Made by a program: the position numbers and the translations under genes | Part shown: positions 1 to 8,076 of the stretch, one piece after another | Layout: the number at the start of each line of letters is the position of its first letter | Position numbering within the stretch: the first letter of the stretch is position 1 | The notes under the pieces: generated by a model | What the model saw: only the letters and a program-made list of their open reading frames with translations | What the model was told of the DNA's origin: nothing | Databases searched by the model: none | From: an uncultured Synergistaceae bacterium | Lineage (GTDB): Bacteria > Synergistota > Synergistia > Synergistales > Aminiphilaceae | Length of the DNA: 47,055 bases | Direction of reading: 5' to 3' | Assembly (NCBI GenBank): GCA_937868015.1 | Contig: CALMLW010000175.1 | Location: forward strand, 1-47,055

Positions 1-32
1 CTTCGCATAAGTTTATCGGAGGAAACCCACGG

Positions 33-66
33 CCCGCATTCCGTCTTCGGAAAGCGGGTTTTTTTC
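33..66 (+). terminator. intrinsic terminator or attenuator
   Basis: A CCCGC/GCGGG outer stem (33-37 and 54-58) encloses a TTCCG/CGGAA inner stem (39-43 and 48-52) around a TCTT loop, followed directly by a T run from 59. It has the form of a rho-independent terminator. It either ends a gene upstream of the window or acts as an attenuator in the leader of the operon that starts at 119; no strong promoter is visible between it and 119. Confidence 0.75.
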
Positions 67-118
67 TTGTCGCCCCGGGAAACGGTGGGGCGCGCCGGAA
101 AGAAGGGGAGGAAGGGAC

Positions 119-286
119 ATGGGTATCGTGCGGCTGTTTGCCGGAGAGGCGTCGGGGGATCTGGAGATCGACATCACCGTCCGAGCGCGACGAAACGAAG
201 AGGTCGGCCGAGAAGAGTGCGGCGGGAGAAGGGAACTTCCGCTTTTGCCGGAAGAGCACCTGGGGAGGGATGGGGAATGGTGGTGA
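119..286 (+). CDS. hypothetical small protein (55 aa), translationally coupled to the next gene
   Basis: I do not recognise this protein. The ATG follows a strong ribosome binding site (GGGGAGGAAGGG, 105-116). The stop codon TGA (284-286) lies inside the first codons of the next gene, whose ATG is at 277, a 10-nt overlap typical of coupling. The product begins MGIVRLFAGEASG, is acidic and Arg-rich, and has only one cysteine, so it is not a LysW-type zinc-ribbon carrier even though a lys cluster follows. The first half has G/C-biased third positions like its neighbours. Function unknown; it could be a spurious ORF in a leader, but the start signal and overlap favour a real peptide. Confidence 0.45.
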   Translation: MGIVRLFAGEASGDLEIDITVRARRNEEVGREECGGRRELPLLPEEHLGRDGEWW

Positions 287-1104
287 GGGGGCGTCCCACG
301 GAGGTGGGAGAAGGATATCTGGCCTTTGACGGCACGGCGGTGGAGCGATGGATCGCCGAGGTTTCTCCGGCGGAGGTGTGGTTTCGCCTGATCCAGGGGA
401 GGCTCCCCGGAGAGGGGGAACGGCGGCTGTGGGATGCGGTCCTCGCCACCCTGGCGGACCATGGGGACACTCCTCCGAGCACCCAGGCGGCGCGCCTGGT
501 GGCTTCCACGGGAGTTCCTCTTCAGGCGAGCCTGGCGGCGGGGCTTTTGGCCTTCGGGAATCACCACGCGGGGGCTCTGGAGGGGGTCATGGAAATCCTC
601 CAGAGCGGAGTGGCCCGGGGTCTCGACCCCGAGGCGCTGGTGGACGAGGCCCTGGCGTCGGGGCGCCGGGTTCCCGGTTTCGGCCACCGGCTGCATCGCC
701 GGGACCCCCGGGTGGCCCCCCTGCGGTGCCTGGCGGAGGAGCGCTCCCTTCGGCGGGACCACCTGGCGTTTTTTTCCCGGATGGAGGATCTCCTGGGGGA
801 GCGAAAGGGCATCGGGGGGAACGTGGATGGGATCTGCGGCGCCGTCCTTTCCGACCTGGGCTTTCCCTTCCAGGCGGGGCGGGCGTTCTTTCTGGCGGGA
901 AGGCTGCCGGGGCTCACGGCCCACATCCTGCGGGAGACCTCCGGAGGGTCCTTTCGCCGATATGCCCTCCGGGAGGTGGGGGAGGAGTCCTCTCCCCTTC
1001 GGGAAGGGTTGGGGCGCGCCCCCGGGGGGGGCTTTAGGGTCTCCGGAAGGCGCGAGGCGAGGGAGATAAGGCGCCATCGGGAGCCCCAGGGGGAGCGTTC
1101 CTAG
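277..1104 (+). CDS. citrate synthase-family enzyme, citryl-CoA lyase type (275 aa)
   Basis: A short member of the citrate synthase superfamily, about the size of stand-alone citryl-CoA lyases rather than full citrate synthases (about 370-430 aa). The three catalytic positions are visible: a histidine in GNHHAGALEG (His96/97), a histidine in GFGHRLHRRDPR (His137) and an aspartate in GGNVDG (Asp184). It would make or cleave a carbon-carbon bond between an acyl-CoA and a 2-oxo acid. The ATG at 277 is preceded by GGGAGGGATGGGGA and overlaps the upstream 55-aa ORF. lysY follows after 81 nt, so it probably belongs to the same transcript. Its true substrate (citryl-CoA, or a homologue used in the lysine route) cannot be read from sequence. 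Superfamily is secure; exact reaction is not. Confidence 0.75.
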   Translation: MVVRGRPTEVGEGYLAFDGTAVERWIAEVSPAEVWFRLIQGRLPGEGERRLWDAVLATLADHGDTPPSTQAARLVASTGVPLQASLAAGLLAFGNHHAGALEGVMEILQSGVARGLDPEALVDEALASGRRVPGFGHRLHRRDPRVAPLRCLAEERSLRRDHLAFFSRMEDLLGERKGIGGNVDGICGAVLSDLGFPFQAGRAFFLAGRLPGLTAHILRETSGGSFRRYALREVGEESSPLREGLGRAPGGGFRVSGRREAREIRRHREPQGERS

Positions 1105-1185
1105 GGAGGCCTTCTCAGGCTTTTGGCGAGGGGCGACCAAGGGTCGTCGGGGGACCATCGAAGGGTTGAAGGAGGAGCGGGCGAT

Positions 1186-2232
1186 ATGAGGCGAGTGGGG
1201 ATCTGGGGAGCTTCGGGGATGGCGGGGGGCGAGGTGCTCAGGCTTTTGGCCCGACATCCGGAAATGGAGACGGTGCGGGCGGTGTCGGCGAGGCACGCGG
1301 GGGAACCGGTGTGGCACCAGCACCCCCACCTGCGACACGCCTTGGGCGACATGGTCTTTTCCTCCCCGGAGGAGGCCCGGCGGAGGGCCGAGGAGGTTGA
1401 CCTGGTCTTTCTGGCGGTGCCCCACGGCGCGGGGGCCGATATCGCCGCGTTCCACGTTGCCCGAGGAGTGCGGGTGGCCGACATGTCGGCGGATTTTCGC
1501 CTGAGGGATCCGGAGGACCACCGTCGCTGGTACGGCACTCCCCATCCCTGCCCCGATCTTCTGGCCCGGGCGGTCTACGGCCTGCCGGAGTTCCATCGGG
1601 AAGCCCTCCGGGAAACCCCGGTGGCCAGCGGAGTGGGGTGCAACGCCACCTGCACGAACCTGGGACTACGTCCTTTGGCGGCCCGGGGGTTGATCCGGGA
1701 GGCCCGCATCGAGGTGCGAGCGGGGTCCTCCGAAGGGGGAGGCACGCCCACCGTGGGGTCGCACCACCCCTACCGCCGGGGGGCGCTGCGCGTGGTGGAA
1801 CCCTTCAGGCACCGCCACGCGGCGGAGGTGGCCCAGGAGACGGGGATGCCCCTTTCGGCCTTTTCCTTCACGCTGACGGCGGCGGAAATGGTGCGCGGCG
1901 CCCAGATGCTCGCCCACGTGACCCTGACGGAGGCGATGGAAGAAAAGGCTCTGTGGCGCCTCTACCGAGAGGCCTACGGCGGGGAGCCCTTCGTGGAGCT
2001 CTGTCCCGCCCGCCCCGCCCATCTGCGCTTTCCCGATCCTCGGCGGGTGCTCGGCTCCAACCGAGCCTTGGTGGGCTTTGCCCTGGACGAGGGGGGAACG
2101 CGGCTCTTGGTGGGGTGTGCCATCGACAACCTCATGAAAGGCGCCGCAGGGAGCGCGGTGCAGTGCGCCAATCTCATGCTGGGATTTGAAGAAACGGCGG
2201 GGCTCGACGCCCTGGCGGTCTATCCGGCCTGA
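1186..2232 (+). CDS. lysY: LysY-type [LysW]-aminoadipate/glutamyl phosphate reductase
   Basis: NADPH-dependent reductase of the ArgC/LysY family (348 aa). It reduces the acyl-phosphate on the LysW carrier to the semialdehyde in carrier-protein lysine (or arginine) synthesis. The N-terminal dinucleotide-binding motif is GIWGASGMAGGEVLRLL. The catalytic cysteine is in VGCNATCTNLGL (Cys152). The SSEGGG...SHHPYRRG and PFRHRHAAEV stretches match what I recall of Thermus LysY better than classical ArgC, which has NPGCYPT at the active site. The ATG at 1186 begins directly before the Rossmann motif. It is followed by lysZ after 22 nt. Lysine versus arginine specificity is not decided by sequence here. 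Confidence 0.85.
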   Translation: MRRVGIWGASGMAGGEVLRLLARHPEMETVRAVSARHAGEPVWHQHPHLRHALGDMVFSSPEEARRRAEEVDLVFLAVPHGAGADIAAFHVARGVRVADMSADFRLRDPEDHRRWYGTPHPCPDLLARAVYGLPEFHREALRETPVASGVGCNATCTNLGLRPLAARGLIREARIEVRAGSSEGGGTPTVGSHHPYRRGALRVVEPFRHRHAAEVAQETGMPLSAFSFTLTAAEMVRGAQMLAHVTLTEAMEEKALWRLYREAYGGEPFVELCPARPAHLRFPDPRRVLGSNRALVGFALDEGGTRLLVGCAIDNLMKGAAGSAVQCANLMLGFEETAGLDALAVYPA

Positions 2233-2254
2233 CGGGGCGGGAGGAGGAGTGGCC

Positions 2255-3085
2255 ATGTTCGGTGTGGTGAAGATCGGCGGTGCGCCGGGAAACGGGGCGG
2301 AGAACGTGCTGCGGGATCTGGCGGAGCGGGTGGGCCGGGGAGAGCGCTGGGTTCTGGTGCACGGCGCCAGCGGCGTGATGGACGGCCTGTGCCGCTCGGC
2401 GGGAGTCGAGGTGCGCCATGTGGTGAGTCCTTCGGGCTTCCGGAGCCGCTTCGTGGGGGAGGGGGAACGGGAGCTCTTCGAGGCGGCGGCGGCCCGGGTC
2501 TCCCTGGAGCACGTGCAGAGCCTGGGAGAGTTGGGCGTCCGGGGGGTTTCCCTGTGGCCCCGGGAGGGATCGGTGACGGGGGAACGCAAGGAGGTGCTCC
2601 GGGCGGTGGAATCGGGGCGGTGCCGCCTTGTGCGGGGGAACTGGAGCGGCACCGTCCGCCACGTGGACCCCGCGCCGTTGCGGCGCGCCTGGAGCCGGGG
2701 AGAAATTCCCGTGTTGCCGCCGCTGGCCCAGGACGGCGTGTCCGGGCGAAATCTGAACGTGGACGGCGATCGCCTCGCCGCCGCCGTGGCGGTGGCCCTC
2801 GGCGCGGAGGCCCTGGTGATTCTTTCCAACGTGCCCGGACTGTTGCGGGATCCCCAGGACCCCGATTCTCTGGTGGCTTCGGGGGATCTGGAGGATTGGG
2901 GGGAACTGGAAGAGATGGCCCGGGGGAACATGAAGCGGAAGCTCCAGGCCTGTCGGGAGGCCCTGGAGGGAGGAGTGCCCCGGGTCCTTCTGGGGGACAG
3001 TCGGGGACGTCGTCCGCTGGAAGAGGTGTTGGCGGGGAGGGGAACGGAGCTATGCCGAGCGCGGGCTACGGCTCTCGCGGTCTGA
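2255..3085 (+). CDS. lysZ: LysZ-type [LysW]-aminoadipate/glutamate kinase
   Basis: Amino-acid kinase fold protein (276 aa) that phosphorylates the side-chain carboxylate of the aminoadipyl (or glutamyl) group held by LysW. Visible family landmarks are VVKIGGAPGNG at the N-terminus, VLVHGASGVMDGL, RLVRGNWSGTV, the NLNVDGDRLAAAVAVAL segment and ALVILSNVPGLLRD near the nucleotide site, then GNMKRKLQA. These resemble LysZ more than N-acetylglutamate kinase ArgB. The ATG at 2255 has a good GGGAGGAGG site ending 7 nt upstream. Its 3' end overlaps the start of the aminotransferase gene by 34 nt, so the two are likely coupled. Confidence 0.85.
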   Translation: MFGVVKIGGAPGNGAENVLRDLAERVGRGERWVLVHGASGVMDGLCRSAGVEVRHVVSPSGFRSRFVGEGERELFEAAAARVSLEHVQSLGELGVRGVSLWPREGSVTGERKEVLRAVESGRCRLVRGNWSGTVRHVDPAPLRRAWSRGEIPVLPPLAQDGVSGRNLNVDGDRLAAAVAVALGAEALVILSNVPGLLRDPQDPDSLVASGDLEDWGELEEMARGNMKRKLQACREALEGGVPRVLLGDSRGRRPLEEVLAGRGTELCRARATALAV

Positions 3086-4185
3086 CGGCGGTCCGGGGAG
3101 CCGGAGATCGGCTCTGGGACGCCCAAGGGCGCGAATACGTGGATTTTCTCGCGGGGCACGGGGCGGCGCTCTTTGGCCATGCCCATCCGGAGCTGGTTTC
3201 GGTGCTCCGGGAATCGGCGGCGTCGTGCTGGACCCTGGGGGCGGGGCTTTCCCATCCGGCGCGCTCCCGATTTCTCTCCCTGCTGGACGGCCTGATCCCC
3301 GAGGGGTGCTCCTTTCTTTCCAACAGCGGCGCCGAGGCGGTGGAGGCCGCCCTCAAGCTCGTCATCGCCCTGCGCCCCGGGAAAAAGCGACTTCTGGCCC
3401 TGCGGCGCTCTTTTCACGGGCGGACGCTGGGAGCCCTGGCCCTCACCTTTAACCCGAAATATCGGAAGCCCTGGCAGGAACAGCTCTGTGCCGTGGAACA
3501 CCACACTTCCGAAGCGCTCCTTGAAGCGGTGGAGGACGACGTGGCGGCGGTCTTCGTGGAACCGGTGCAGGGGGAGGGGGGAGTTCACCCCCTGGATCCG
3601 GCCTTCGGAGGGGCCCTTTCCGCCCGGTGCCGGGAGACAGGGGCCCTGCTCGTGGCGGACGAGATCCAGAGCGGCTGGGGGCGGTGTGGCGCGGTGCTCG
3701 CGAGCTCCGGGGCGGGGCTCGACCCCGACGTGGTCTGTCTGGCCAAGGGGGTGGCGGGGGGGTTCCCTGTGGGGGTCACGGTGTGGCGGAAAAATCTGGG
3801 GGACTTTCCCGTCCAGGGGCACGGCTCCACCTATGGGGCTAACCCCCTGGCCTGCGCCCTGGGAGAGGCCACGTGGGAGCTACTGCACCGCCACGACCTT
3901 TTCCGGTGGGCCGAGGAGCGGGGCCGGGCGTTCCGGGAAGAGTTGAGTCGGGTGGATGCCCCGGGGCGGGGCGAGGTGCGGGGGCGGGGGCTTTTGGTGG
4001 GGGTGGAGATCGAAGGAGAATCGGGGGCGGTGGTGCGGGAACTCCAGCGCCGGGGGGTGCTGGCCCTGCCGGCGGGCCCCCGGGTGGTGCGCTTTCTTCC
4101 GCCCTTCGGTGCGTCTCCGGAAAGTTTTCTGCGGGCGGCGACGGCCCTGGGAGAGGCGTTGCGGGAGCTTTCTCGTGGATCGTGA
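3052..4185 (+). CDS. lysJ: LysJ/ArgD-type aminotransferase
   Basis: Class III PLP aminotransferase (377 aa) of the ArgD/LysJ group. It transfers an amino group from glutamate to the carrier-bound semialdehyde, giving LysW-lysine (or LysW-ornithine). Landmarks are FLSNSGAEAVEAALKL (phosphate-binding region), RSFHGRTLGALALT, FVEPVQGEGG, VADEIQSGWGRCG and the PLP lysine in CLAKGVAGGFPVG (Lys232). The HGSTYGANPLACA segment completes the fold. The start at 3052 follows GGGGAGGGGAACGG and lies inside the end of lysZ. The 3' end overlaps lysK by 11 nt. Assignment to the LysW route rests on its position between lysZ and lysK. Confidence 0.85.
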   Translation: MPSAGYGSRGLTAVRGAGDRLWDAQGREYVDFLAGHGAALFGHAHPELVSVLRESAASCWTLGAGLSHPARSRFLSLLDGLIPEGCSFLSNSGAEAVEAALKLVIALRPGKKRLLALRRSFHGRTLGALALTFNPKYRKPWQEQLCAVEHHTSEALLEAVEDDVAAVFVEPVQGEGGVHPLDPAFGGALSARCRETGALLVADEIQSGWGRCGAVLASSGAGLDPDVVCLAKGVAGGFPVGVTVWRKNLGDFPVQGHGSTYGANPLACALGEATWELLHRHDLFRWAEERGRAFREELSRVDAPGRGEVRGRGLLVGVEIEGESGAVVRELQRRGVLALPAGPRVVRFLPPFGASPESFLRAATALGEALRELSRGS

Positions 4186-5227
4186 CCGGATCTTTCTGGA
4201 AGAGTTGGTGCGCTGTGCGAGCCCCAGCGGGGCGGAGCAGGAAATCGGCGCGCTCCTGGTCTCCCGTCTTCCGGCCCTGGGGTGGGAACGGGTGGAGCTC
4301 GACGACGTGGGCAACGTGGTGGCCTCCCGGGGCAAGGGACCTCGGGAAGTGCTCCTTCTGGGGCACGTGGACACCGTGCCGGGGGGGCCCCCCGTGCGGT
4401 GGGAAGGGGAGGTCCTCTGGGGAAGGGGGGCCGTGGACGCCAAGGGGGCCTTCGGGGCCTTCGCCCTGGCGGGGGGAGCCTGTGCCGTGCCGGAGGGGGG
4501 ACGTACCACCCTGGTGGGGGCGGTGGGAGAGGAGCGGGATTCCCGGGGGGCCCGGTATCGCCTGATGCGGCACGCCCCCGAGGCCTGTCTCGTGGGGGAG
4601 CCTTCGGGAAGCGACGGGGTGACCCTGGGGTACCGGGGGCGAATTTTCTGCACCCTGGAGGCCCGGGATGGGGGGGCGCACCGCAGCGGCGATGCGGGGC
4701 CCCACACGGCGTGCCTCCGGGGGGCGGCGGCGGTGCTGGATTCCTGGGAGCGGGGGGACGACCCCACCCGGCCGGTGATCGAGCGCCCCTCCGGGGCGGT
4801 GGCCTTCATGGAGGGGAGAGAAGAGGGAGAGCGCCGGGGGCGAGTGGAGCTGGATCTGCGCCTTCCCCTGGGAGCGGAGCCCGAAAGGGTGGTCCAGGAA
4901 GTGCGGGAGGTGGCGGAGCGCTGGGGCGTGACGGTATATTTTTCGGAAAAAGTGAGGGCTCACCTGGTCCCTCGGGATGACCTCGCGGTCCGGGCCCTGC
5001 GGGGGGCCATCCGCCAGGTTTTTGGAAGAGCGCCCCGCCTGCTGGCCAAGGGAGGCACGGCGGATTTCAACCTGGCGGCGTCCTGGGGATGTCCTCTGGC
5101 GGCCTACGGTCCGGGAGACAGCCGTCTGGACCACACGGCGGAGGAGCGCCTCCCGCTGGAGGAGTTCCGGGCCGCCGTGGCGGTGCTACAGGAGGCCCTG
5201 CCCCGGCTGTGGCGGGAGGAGGCATGA
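4175..5227 (+). CDS. lysK: LysK-type [LysW]-lysine/ornithine hydrolase (M20 peptidase)
   Basis: Zinc-dependent amidohydrolase of the M20/ArgE-DapE family (350 aa) that releases the finished amino acid from the LysW carrier. Metal-site motifs are LLLGHVDTVPG (His, Asp), WGRGAVDAKGAFGAF (bridging Asp), VGAVGEERDSRGAR (catalytic and metal Glu), VGEPSG and SRLDHTAEERLPLEEF (C-terminal His). The most likely start is GTG at 4175, which overlaps lysJ by 11 nt; it places the peptide start just before the helical N-terminus and no better ATG exists nearby. It is the last recognisable gene of the + strand cluster. lysW and lysX, needed to load the carrier, are not in the window. Confidence 0.82.
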   Translation: MDRDRIFLEELVRCASPSGAEQEIGALLVSRLPALGWERVELDDVGNVVASRGKGPREVLLLGHVDTVPGGPPVRWEGEVLWGRGAVDAKGAFGAFALAGGACAVPEGGRTTLVGAVGEERDSRGARYRLMRHAPEACLVGEPSGSDGVTLGYRGRIFCTLEARDGGAHRSGDAGPHTACLRGAAAVLDSWERGDDPTRPVIERPSGAVAFMEGREEGERRGRVELDLRLPLGAEPERVVQEVREVAERWGVTVYFSEKVRAHLVPRDDLAVRALRGAIRQVFGRAPRLLAKGGTADFNLAASWGCPLAAYGPGDSRLDHTAEERLPLEEFRAAVAVLQEALPRLWREEA

Positions 5228-5471
5228 TCCAGAAGACGTCCCCGGTGTCGGGCATGAACGCTGGGAGAAGGGGCTCATGGCGGGCAACGCGGCTCTTGCG
5301 GCGTCCTGCTCCCTGGAGGCCCCTGGGGGACGGAGAAAAGACCCTTGGTGCGGAGAGCGCGAAGGGGGCCTCCTCACATCCGTGCCACGTCCGCTGTGCC
5401 GCTCAGGGCGACGGGCGCAGAGTCCCGGTGGTGGCCGGTCGTACTTCTCTCCTCCCGAGGGATCTGGTGGG

Positions 5472-5507
5472 GGAAAAGAAAAAACCCGGAGGCGAGGGGC
5501 CTCCGGG
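5472..5507 (-). terminator. intrinsic terminator of the small minus-strand gene
   Basis: Perfect 9-bp stem CCCGGAGGC/GCCTCCGGG (5485-5493 and 5499-5507) with loop GAGGG. Read on the minus strand it is followed by TTTTTTCTTTTCC (5484 down to 5472). It lies just past the stop codon of the 54-aa gene at 5522. Confidence 0.85.
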
Positions 5508-5521
5508 ACATGTGTTCCTTG

Positions 5522-5686
5522 TTAGACGGGGGAACAGCCGTTTTCCATGGGGCGGAGCCCCTGGGGGGTGCGCAGGAATACCCGGTCAATCATGCGGCCT
5601 TCGCGGCATTCCACCGGCTCAAAGCGCCCCTCCGGGGTCTTCCAGTACGGGGTGGTACCGATATACACGAGTTTGTTGCTGTACAT
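5522..5686 (-). CDS. hypothetical small protein (54 aa)
   Basis: Not a family I recognise. The product starts MYSNKLVYIGTTPYWKTPEG and contains several aromatic residues and two cysteines. It has no signal peptide or membrane segment. It is supported as a real gene by its surroundings rather than by homology: an AAAGGAAG ribosome binding site lies 5-12 nt upstream of the ATG at 5686, a consensus promoter lies at 5872-5900, a leader hairpin and a palindrome lie in between, and an intrinsic terminator lies just downstream at 5472-5507. The gene is therefore a self-contained monocistronic unit. Function unknown. Confidence 0.65.
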   Translation of the reverse strand: MYSNKLVYIGTTPYWKTPEGRFEPVECREGRMIDRVFLRTPQGLRPMENGCSPV

Positions 5687-5699
5687 GAAACTTCCTTTC

Positions 5700-5718
5700 T
5701 TTCCGCTCGGAGCGGAAA
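5700..5718. promoter_or_regulatory. perfect 9-1-9 palindrome before the small gene
   Basis: TTTCCGCTC (5700-5708), one G, then GAGCGGAAA (5710-5718). It sits 14 nt upstream of the start codon of the 54-aa gene, next to the ribosome binding site. It could be a protein operator or an RNA hairpin that controls translation. There is no T run on the gene's strand, so it is not a terminator. Confidence 0.55.
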
Positions 5719-5814
5719 TTGATAATTTTGCGGTCCCCCCTCGGGGGACTTCTGTCGTCAAAGGGGACGGTCTTCTTAAAAAAGGTTTGGGGGGTGACCT
5801 TCCGGAGTCTTTCC

Positions 5815-5852
5815 AAAAAAAACCCCCCTGCCGGTGGACGGACCCGCAGGGG
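5815..5852 (-). terminator. leader terminator (possible attenuator)
   Basis: On the minus strand, CCCCTGC pairs with GCAGGGG (5852-5846 with 5831-5825), extended by an inner GGT/ACC pair, and is followed by eight T (5822-5815). It lies about 15-20 nt after the predicted transcription start of the promoter at 5872-5900 and about 130 nt before the start codon of the 54-aa gene. It would stop most transcripts unless read through. Confidence 0.65.
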
Positions 5853-5871
5853 AGCTTCAACGACGGAAAGG

Positions 5872-5900
5872 ATTATACAGGGCCTTCCCGATGCTGTCAA
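5872..5900 (-). promoter_or_regulatory. consensus sigma70-type promoter
   Basis: Minus strand: TTGACA (5900-5895), 17-nt spacer, TATAAT (5877-5872). Both hexamers and the spacing are perfect consensus, which stands out in GC-rich DNA. It drives transcription towards the leader hairpin and the 54-aa gene. Confidence 0.85.
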
Positions 5901-6252
5901 CAGGGTAAGGGCCGCCTTGATCCGCAGGTAACAGGAAGAGAAGACACGCAAAACCCCTCTGGTGCCGCTTGAACAGCGGAAGTAAGGTTAAGGCGCAGAC
6001 CAAAAACCTCACACCAGTGGTTGATTCGGCTTTGCCCAAAGATGTGCAGAAACTGCCTTCTTCTCGCAGGGAGGGAGATTGGTTCGCGTGGACATTGAAA
6101 GCCTTTTTTGCCCACTTCGCCGCCTCAATCCCCACAGAGACGACGCCAGCAGGCTTCGCAAAGCCAGAGCTGCCTTTTTTTGCTGTATACAGCGACTCTC
6201 GCCATGAACCTGCGGATCAAGGGGCCGATGTGTGGGCAGGGCGCTCCTCGAC
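5901..6252. other. gene-free, lower-GC stretch
   Basis: About 350 bp between the consensus promoter and the end of the chemoreceptor gene. Composition is visibly less GC-rich than the flanks. Open frames exist on both strands but lack ribosome binding sites, recognisable domains or coding-like third positions. It holds a 12-bp palindrome GCTGTATACAGC (6182-6193) next to a run of seven T (6174-6180 region). No terminator for the chemoreceptor gene is obvious. It may be a decayed gene, a repeat copy or an untranslated RNA; none can be shown here. Confidence 0.4.
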
Positions 6253-8076
6253 CTACCCCCGCCGGAGGGGCTTTTTCGCCCCCCGGGGATCGCCCTTGCC
6301 TCCGCCGAGGGGCACGAGGTGGGCTCCCCCCGGGGCCTCGGCGGCATCGTATTTGAATGCCGCCACCACCTGGCGCAGGTCGACGGCGAGGCTGGCGAGC
6401 TCCTCTGACCCTTGGGCCACTCGCTCGGCCGAAGCCCCCACTTCCGCCATCTGATTCCGCACGTTGTCGGCCGAAGAAGCCGAGGCGTTCACCCGCGACG
6501 CGATGTTTTGTACCGCGCTGGCGATCTCCTCGCTGGAGGCCGCCTGCTCCTCGGAGACGGCCGCCAGGTCCTGGGTCGCGGAGGCGATCTTGGACAGGGC
6601 CGCCATCATCCGGTCGATGGTCGCCCCCGTCTCCTCGGCCAGCTTGCTGGAGCTGTGCGAGTCCTTGGCGTTGGCCTCGGACGACGCCACCACCTTGTCC
6701 AGATCCTTGGTGATGATCGAGGCGAGTTCGGCGATCTTTTTGGCGGCCTCGTTGCTTTCCTCGGCCAGCTTTCGGACCTCCTCGGCCACCACGGCAAAGC
6801 CCCGCCCCGCATCTCCCGCCCGGGCCGCCTCGATGGCGGCGTTGAGGGCCAGCAGGTTGGTCTGGTCGGCGATGCCCCCGATCTGGGTCACGAAGTTCTG
6901 AATCTCCCGGGCCCGGCTCCCGAGCTCCCGGACCTCCCGGGAGGATCTTTCCGCGTCGACGGCCACCTTCTTTATGCTGGTCACCGCCTTGCCCACGGCG
7001 GCGACGCCTTCTTCGCCCGCGAGGCGGGCGTGCTCCACCTCCTGGGCCATTTCGGTGCTCTTTTGGGCGGTGGCCTGGGCGCCGCTGGCCACCTCTTCCA
7101 CCGAGGCGGTGATCTCCTGGGTGGCGGCGGCGAGGCTTTCCATCTGGGAGGATACATCGTCCGCCCCCGCGCGGGACTCCTCGACCCCGGCGTTGGATTT
7201 CTCCGCCAGGGCGGAGAACTCCTCGGAGGTCTCGCCGAGCTTGCCGGAGCTGCTCACCACCTTCACCAGGAATTCTTTTAATCCCGTCTCGAGGGCACTG
7301 GTGCTTTCCACCATCGCGGCGATCTCGTTTCCCTGGTAATTCAGCAACCACCCCTTCGACGCGTCGAACCTCAAGTCCAGGGCGGCGATTTTTCGCAGCA
7401 CCTCCATGACCGCCCCCAGGGGGCGGGTGATGGCCCGTTCGGACAAAAGCCCCAGGGCCAGGCCCAAGAGCACCGCCCCGGCGGCCACGGCCAGCAGGAA
7501 GCGCAGGGCGGCGGCGATATGTTTTTCGTTTTCGGCGTTGGCCTCGGCGGCGGCCTTGGCGGCGTGGGCGGCGATGCTCTTGAGGTTATCGTTAAAGGCC
7601 TCTAGCGGTTTTTTGGCCTTGGCCCCGTAGAGGGCGAGGGCCTCTTCGTGGCGGTTCTCCCCGAGGAGCTTTATCACATAGTCGGTGGCGTGGCGGTACT
7701 CGACGAGGTGGGTCTGGGCTTCCGCCAGGGTTTTTTTCTCAAAGTCGTCCAAAGGGGCCTTGGCAAGGTTTTCCAGGTTCTCGTTGTTCAGGAGCCGGCG
7801 CCTCTGGATGTCTTCCAAAAGGGCCCCGCTCTGGCGGGCATCCTTCGCGAGCGCCGCTTCCAGCATGTTCCCCCGGATGGCCTGGACGTGGCTCCGGGCA
7901 TCGTTGACCCACTGGATGGTCATCAGGCTTTTGTCATACATCGTGTTCAGGTTCTCCTCCGCCGCAGTGAGCCGGGTGTATCCCACCCACGAGGCGAGGG
8001 CGGTGAGGGCGCAAAGCAGCGCGGTGAGGGAGAGAAGGCGCAGGCGGATGGTCATGTTTCTGAAGAGAGCCATCAT
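6253..8076 (-). CDS. methyl-accepting chemotaxis protein
   Basis: Inner-membrane chemoreceptor (607 aa). An N-terminal membrane segment (about residues 10-30) is followed by a helical periplasmic region of the four-helix-bundle (4HB_MCP) kind, a second membrane segment (about 190-210, rich in Ala/Leu/Val), a HAMP region and a long cytoplasmic coiled coil. The signalling hairpin tip is intact: [20 protein letters not shown] followed by [21 protein letters not shown], which contacts CheA/CheW. The start ATG at 8076 follows AGGAGTGATCTGAC; a second ATG at 8073 is possible. No chemotaxis kinase or flagellar gene is nearby, so it is an orphan receptor. The ligand is unknown. Confidence 0.92.
   Translation of the reverse strand: MMALFRNMTIRLRLLSLTALLCALTALASWVGYTRLTAAEENLNTMYDKSLMTIQWVNDARSHVQAIRGNMLEAALAKDARQSGALLEDIQRRRLLNNENLENLAKAPLDDFEKKTLAEAQTHLVEYRHATDYVIKLLGENRHEEALALYGAKAKKPLEAFNDNLKSIAAHAAKAAAEANAENEKHIAAALRFLLAVAAGAVLLGLALGLLSERAITRPLGAVMEVLRKIAALDLRFDASKGWLLNYQGNEIAAMVESTSALETGLKEFLVKVVSSSGKLGETSEEFSALAEKSNAGVEESRAGADDVSSQMESLAAATQEITASVEEVASGAQATAQKSTEMAQEVEHARLAGEEGVAAVGKAVTSIKKVAVDAERSSREVRELGSRAREIQNFVTQIGGIADQTNLLALNAAIEAARAGDAGRGFAVVAEEVRKLAEESNEAAKKIAELASIITKDLDKVVASSEANAKDSHSSSKLAEETGATIDRMMAALSKIASATQDLAAVSEEQAASSEEIASAVQNIASRVNASASSADNVRNQMAEVGASAERVAQGSEELASLAVDLRQVVAAFKYDAAEAPGGAHLVPLGGGKGDPRGAKKPLRRG

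Noticed and set aside
119-286. Possible LysW carrier protein at the head of the lys cluster
   Set aside because: It has only one cysteine and no CPxC zinc-ribbon pattern, and it does not end in the conserved EDWGE tail.
1666-3822. 718-codon minus-strand open frame
   Set aside because: Antisense to lysY, lysZ and lysJ, which have clear motifs; a GC-rich shadow frame full of Arg, Pro and Gly.
5224-5688. ORF starting in an ATGA overlap with lysK
   Set aside because: It runs through the small gene's terminator and antisense to the 54-aa gene, is Arg/Pro/Gly-rich and shows no domain; the overlap is probably chance.
6182-6193. GCTGTATACAGC as a LexA-like box
   Set aside because: The spacing between CTG and CAG (4 nt) does not fit known LexA sites, and no SOS gene is adjacent.
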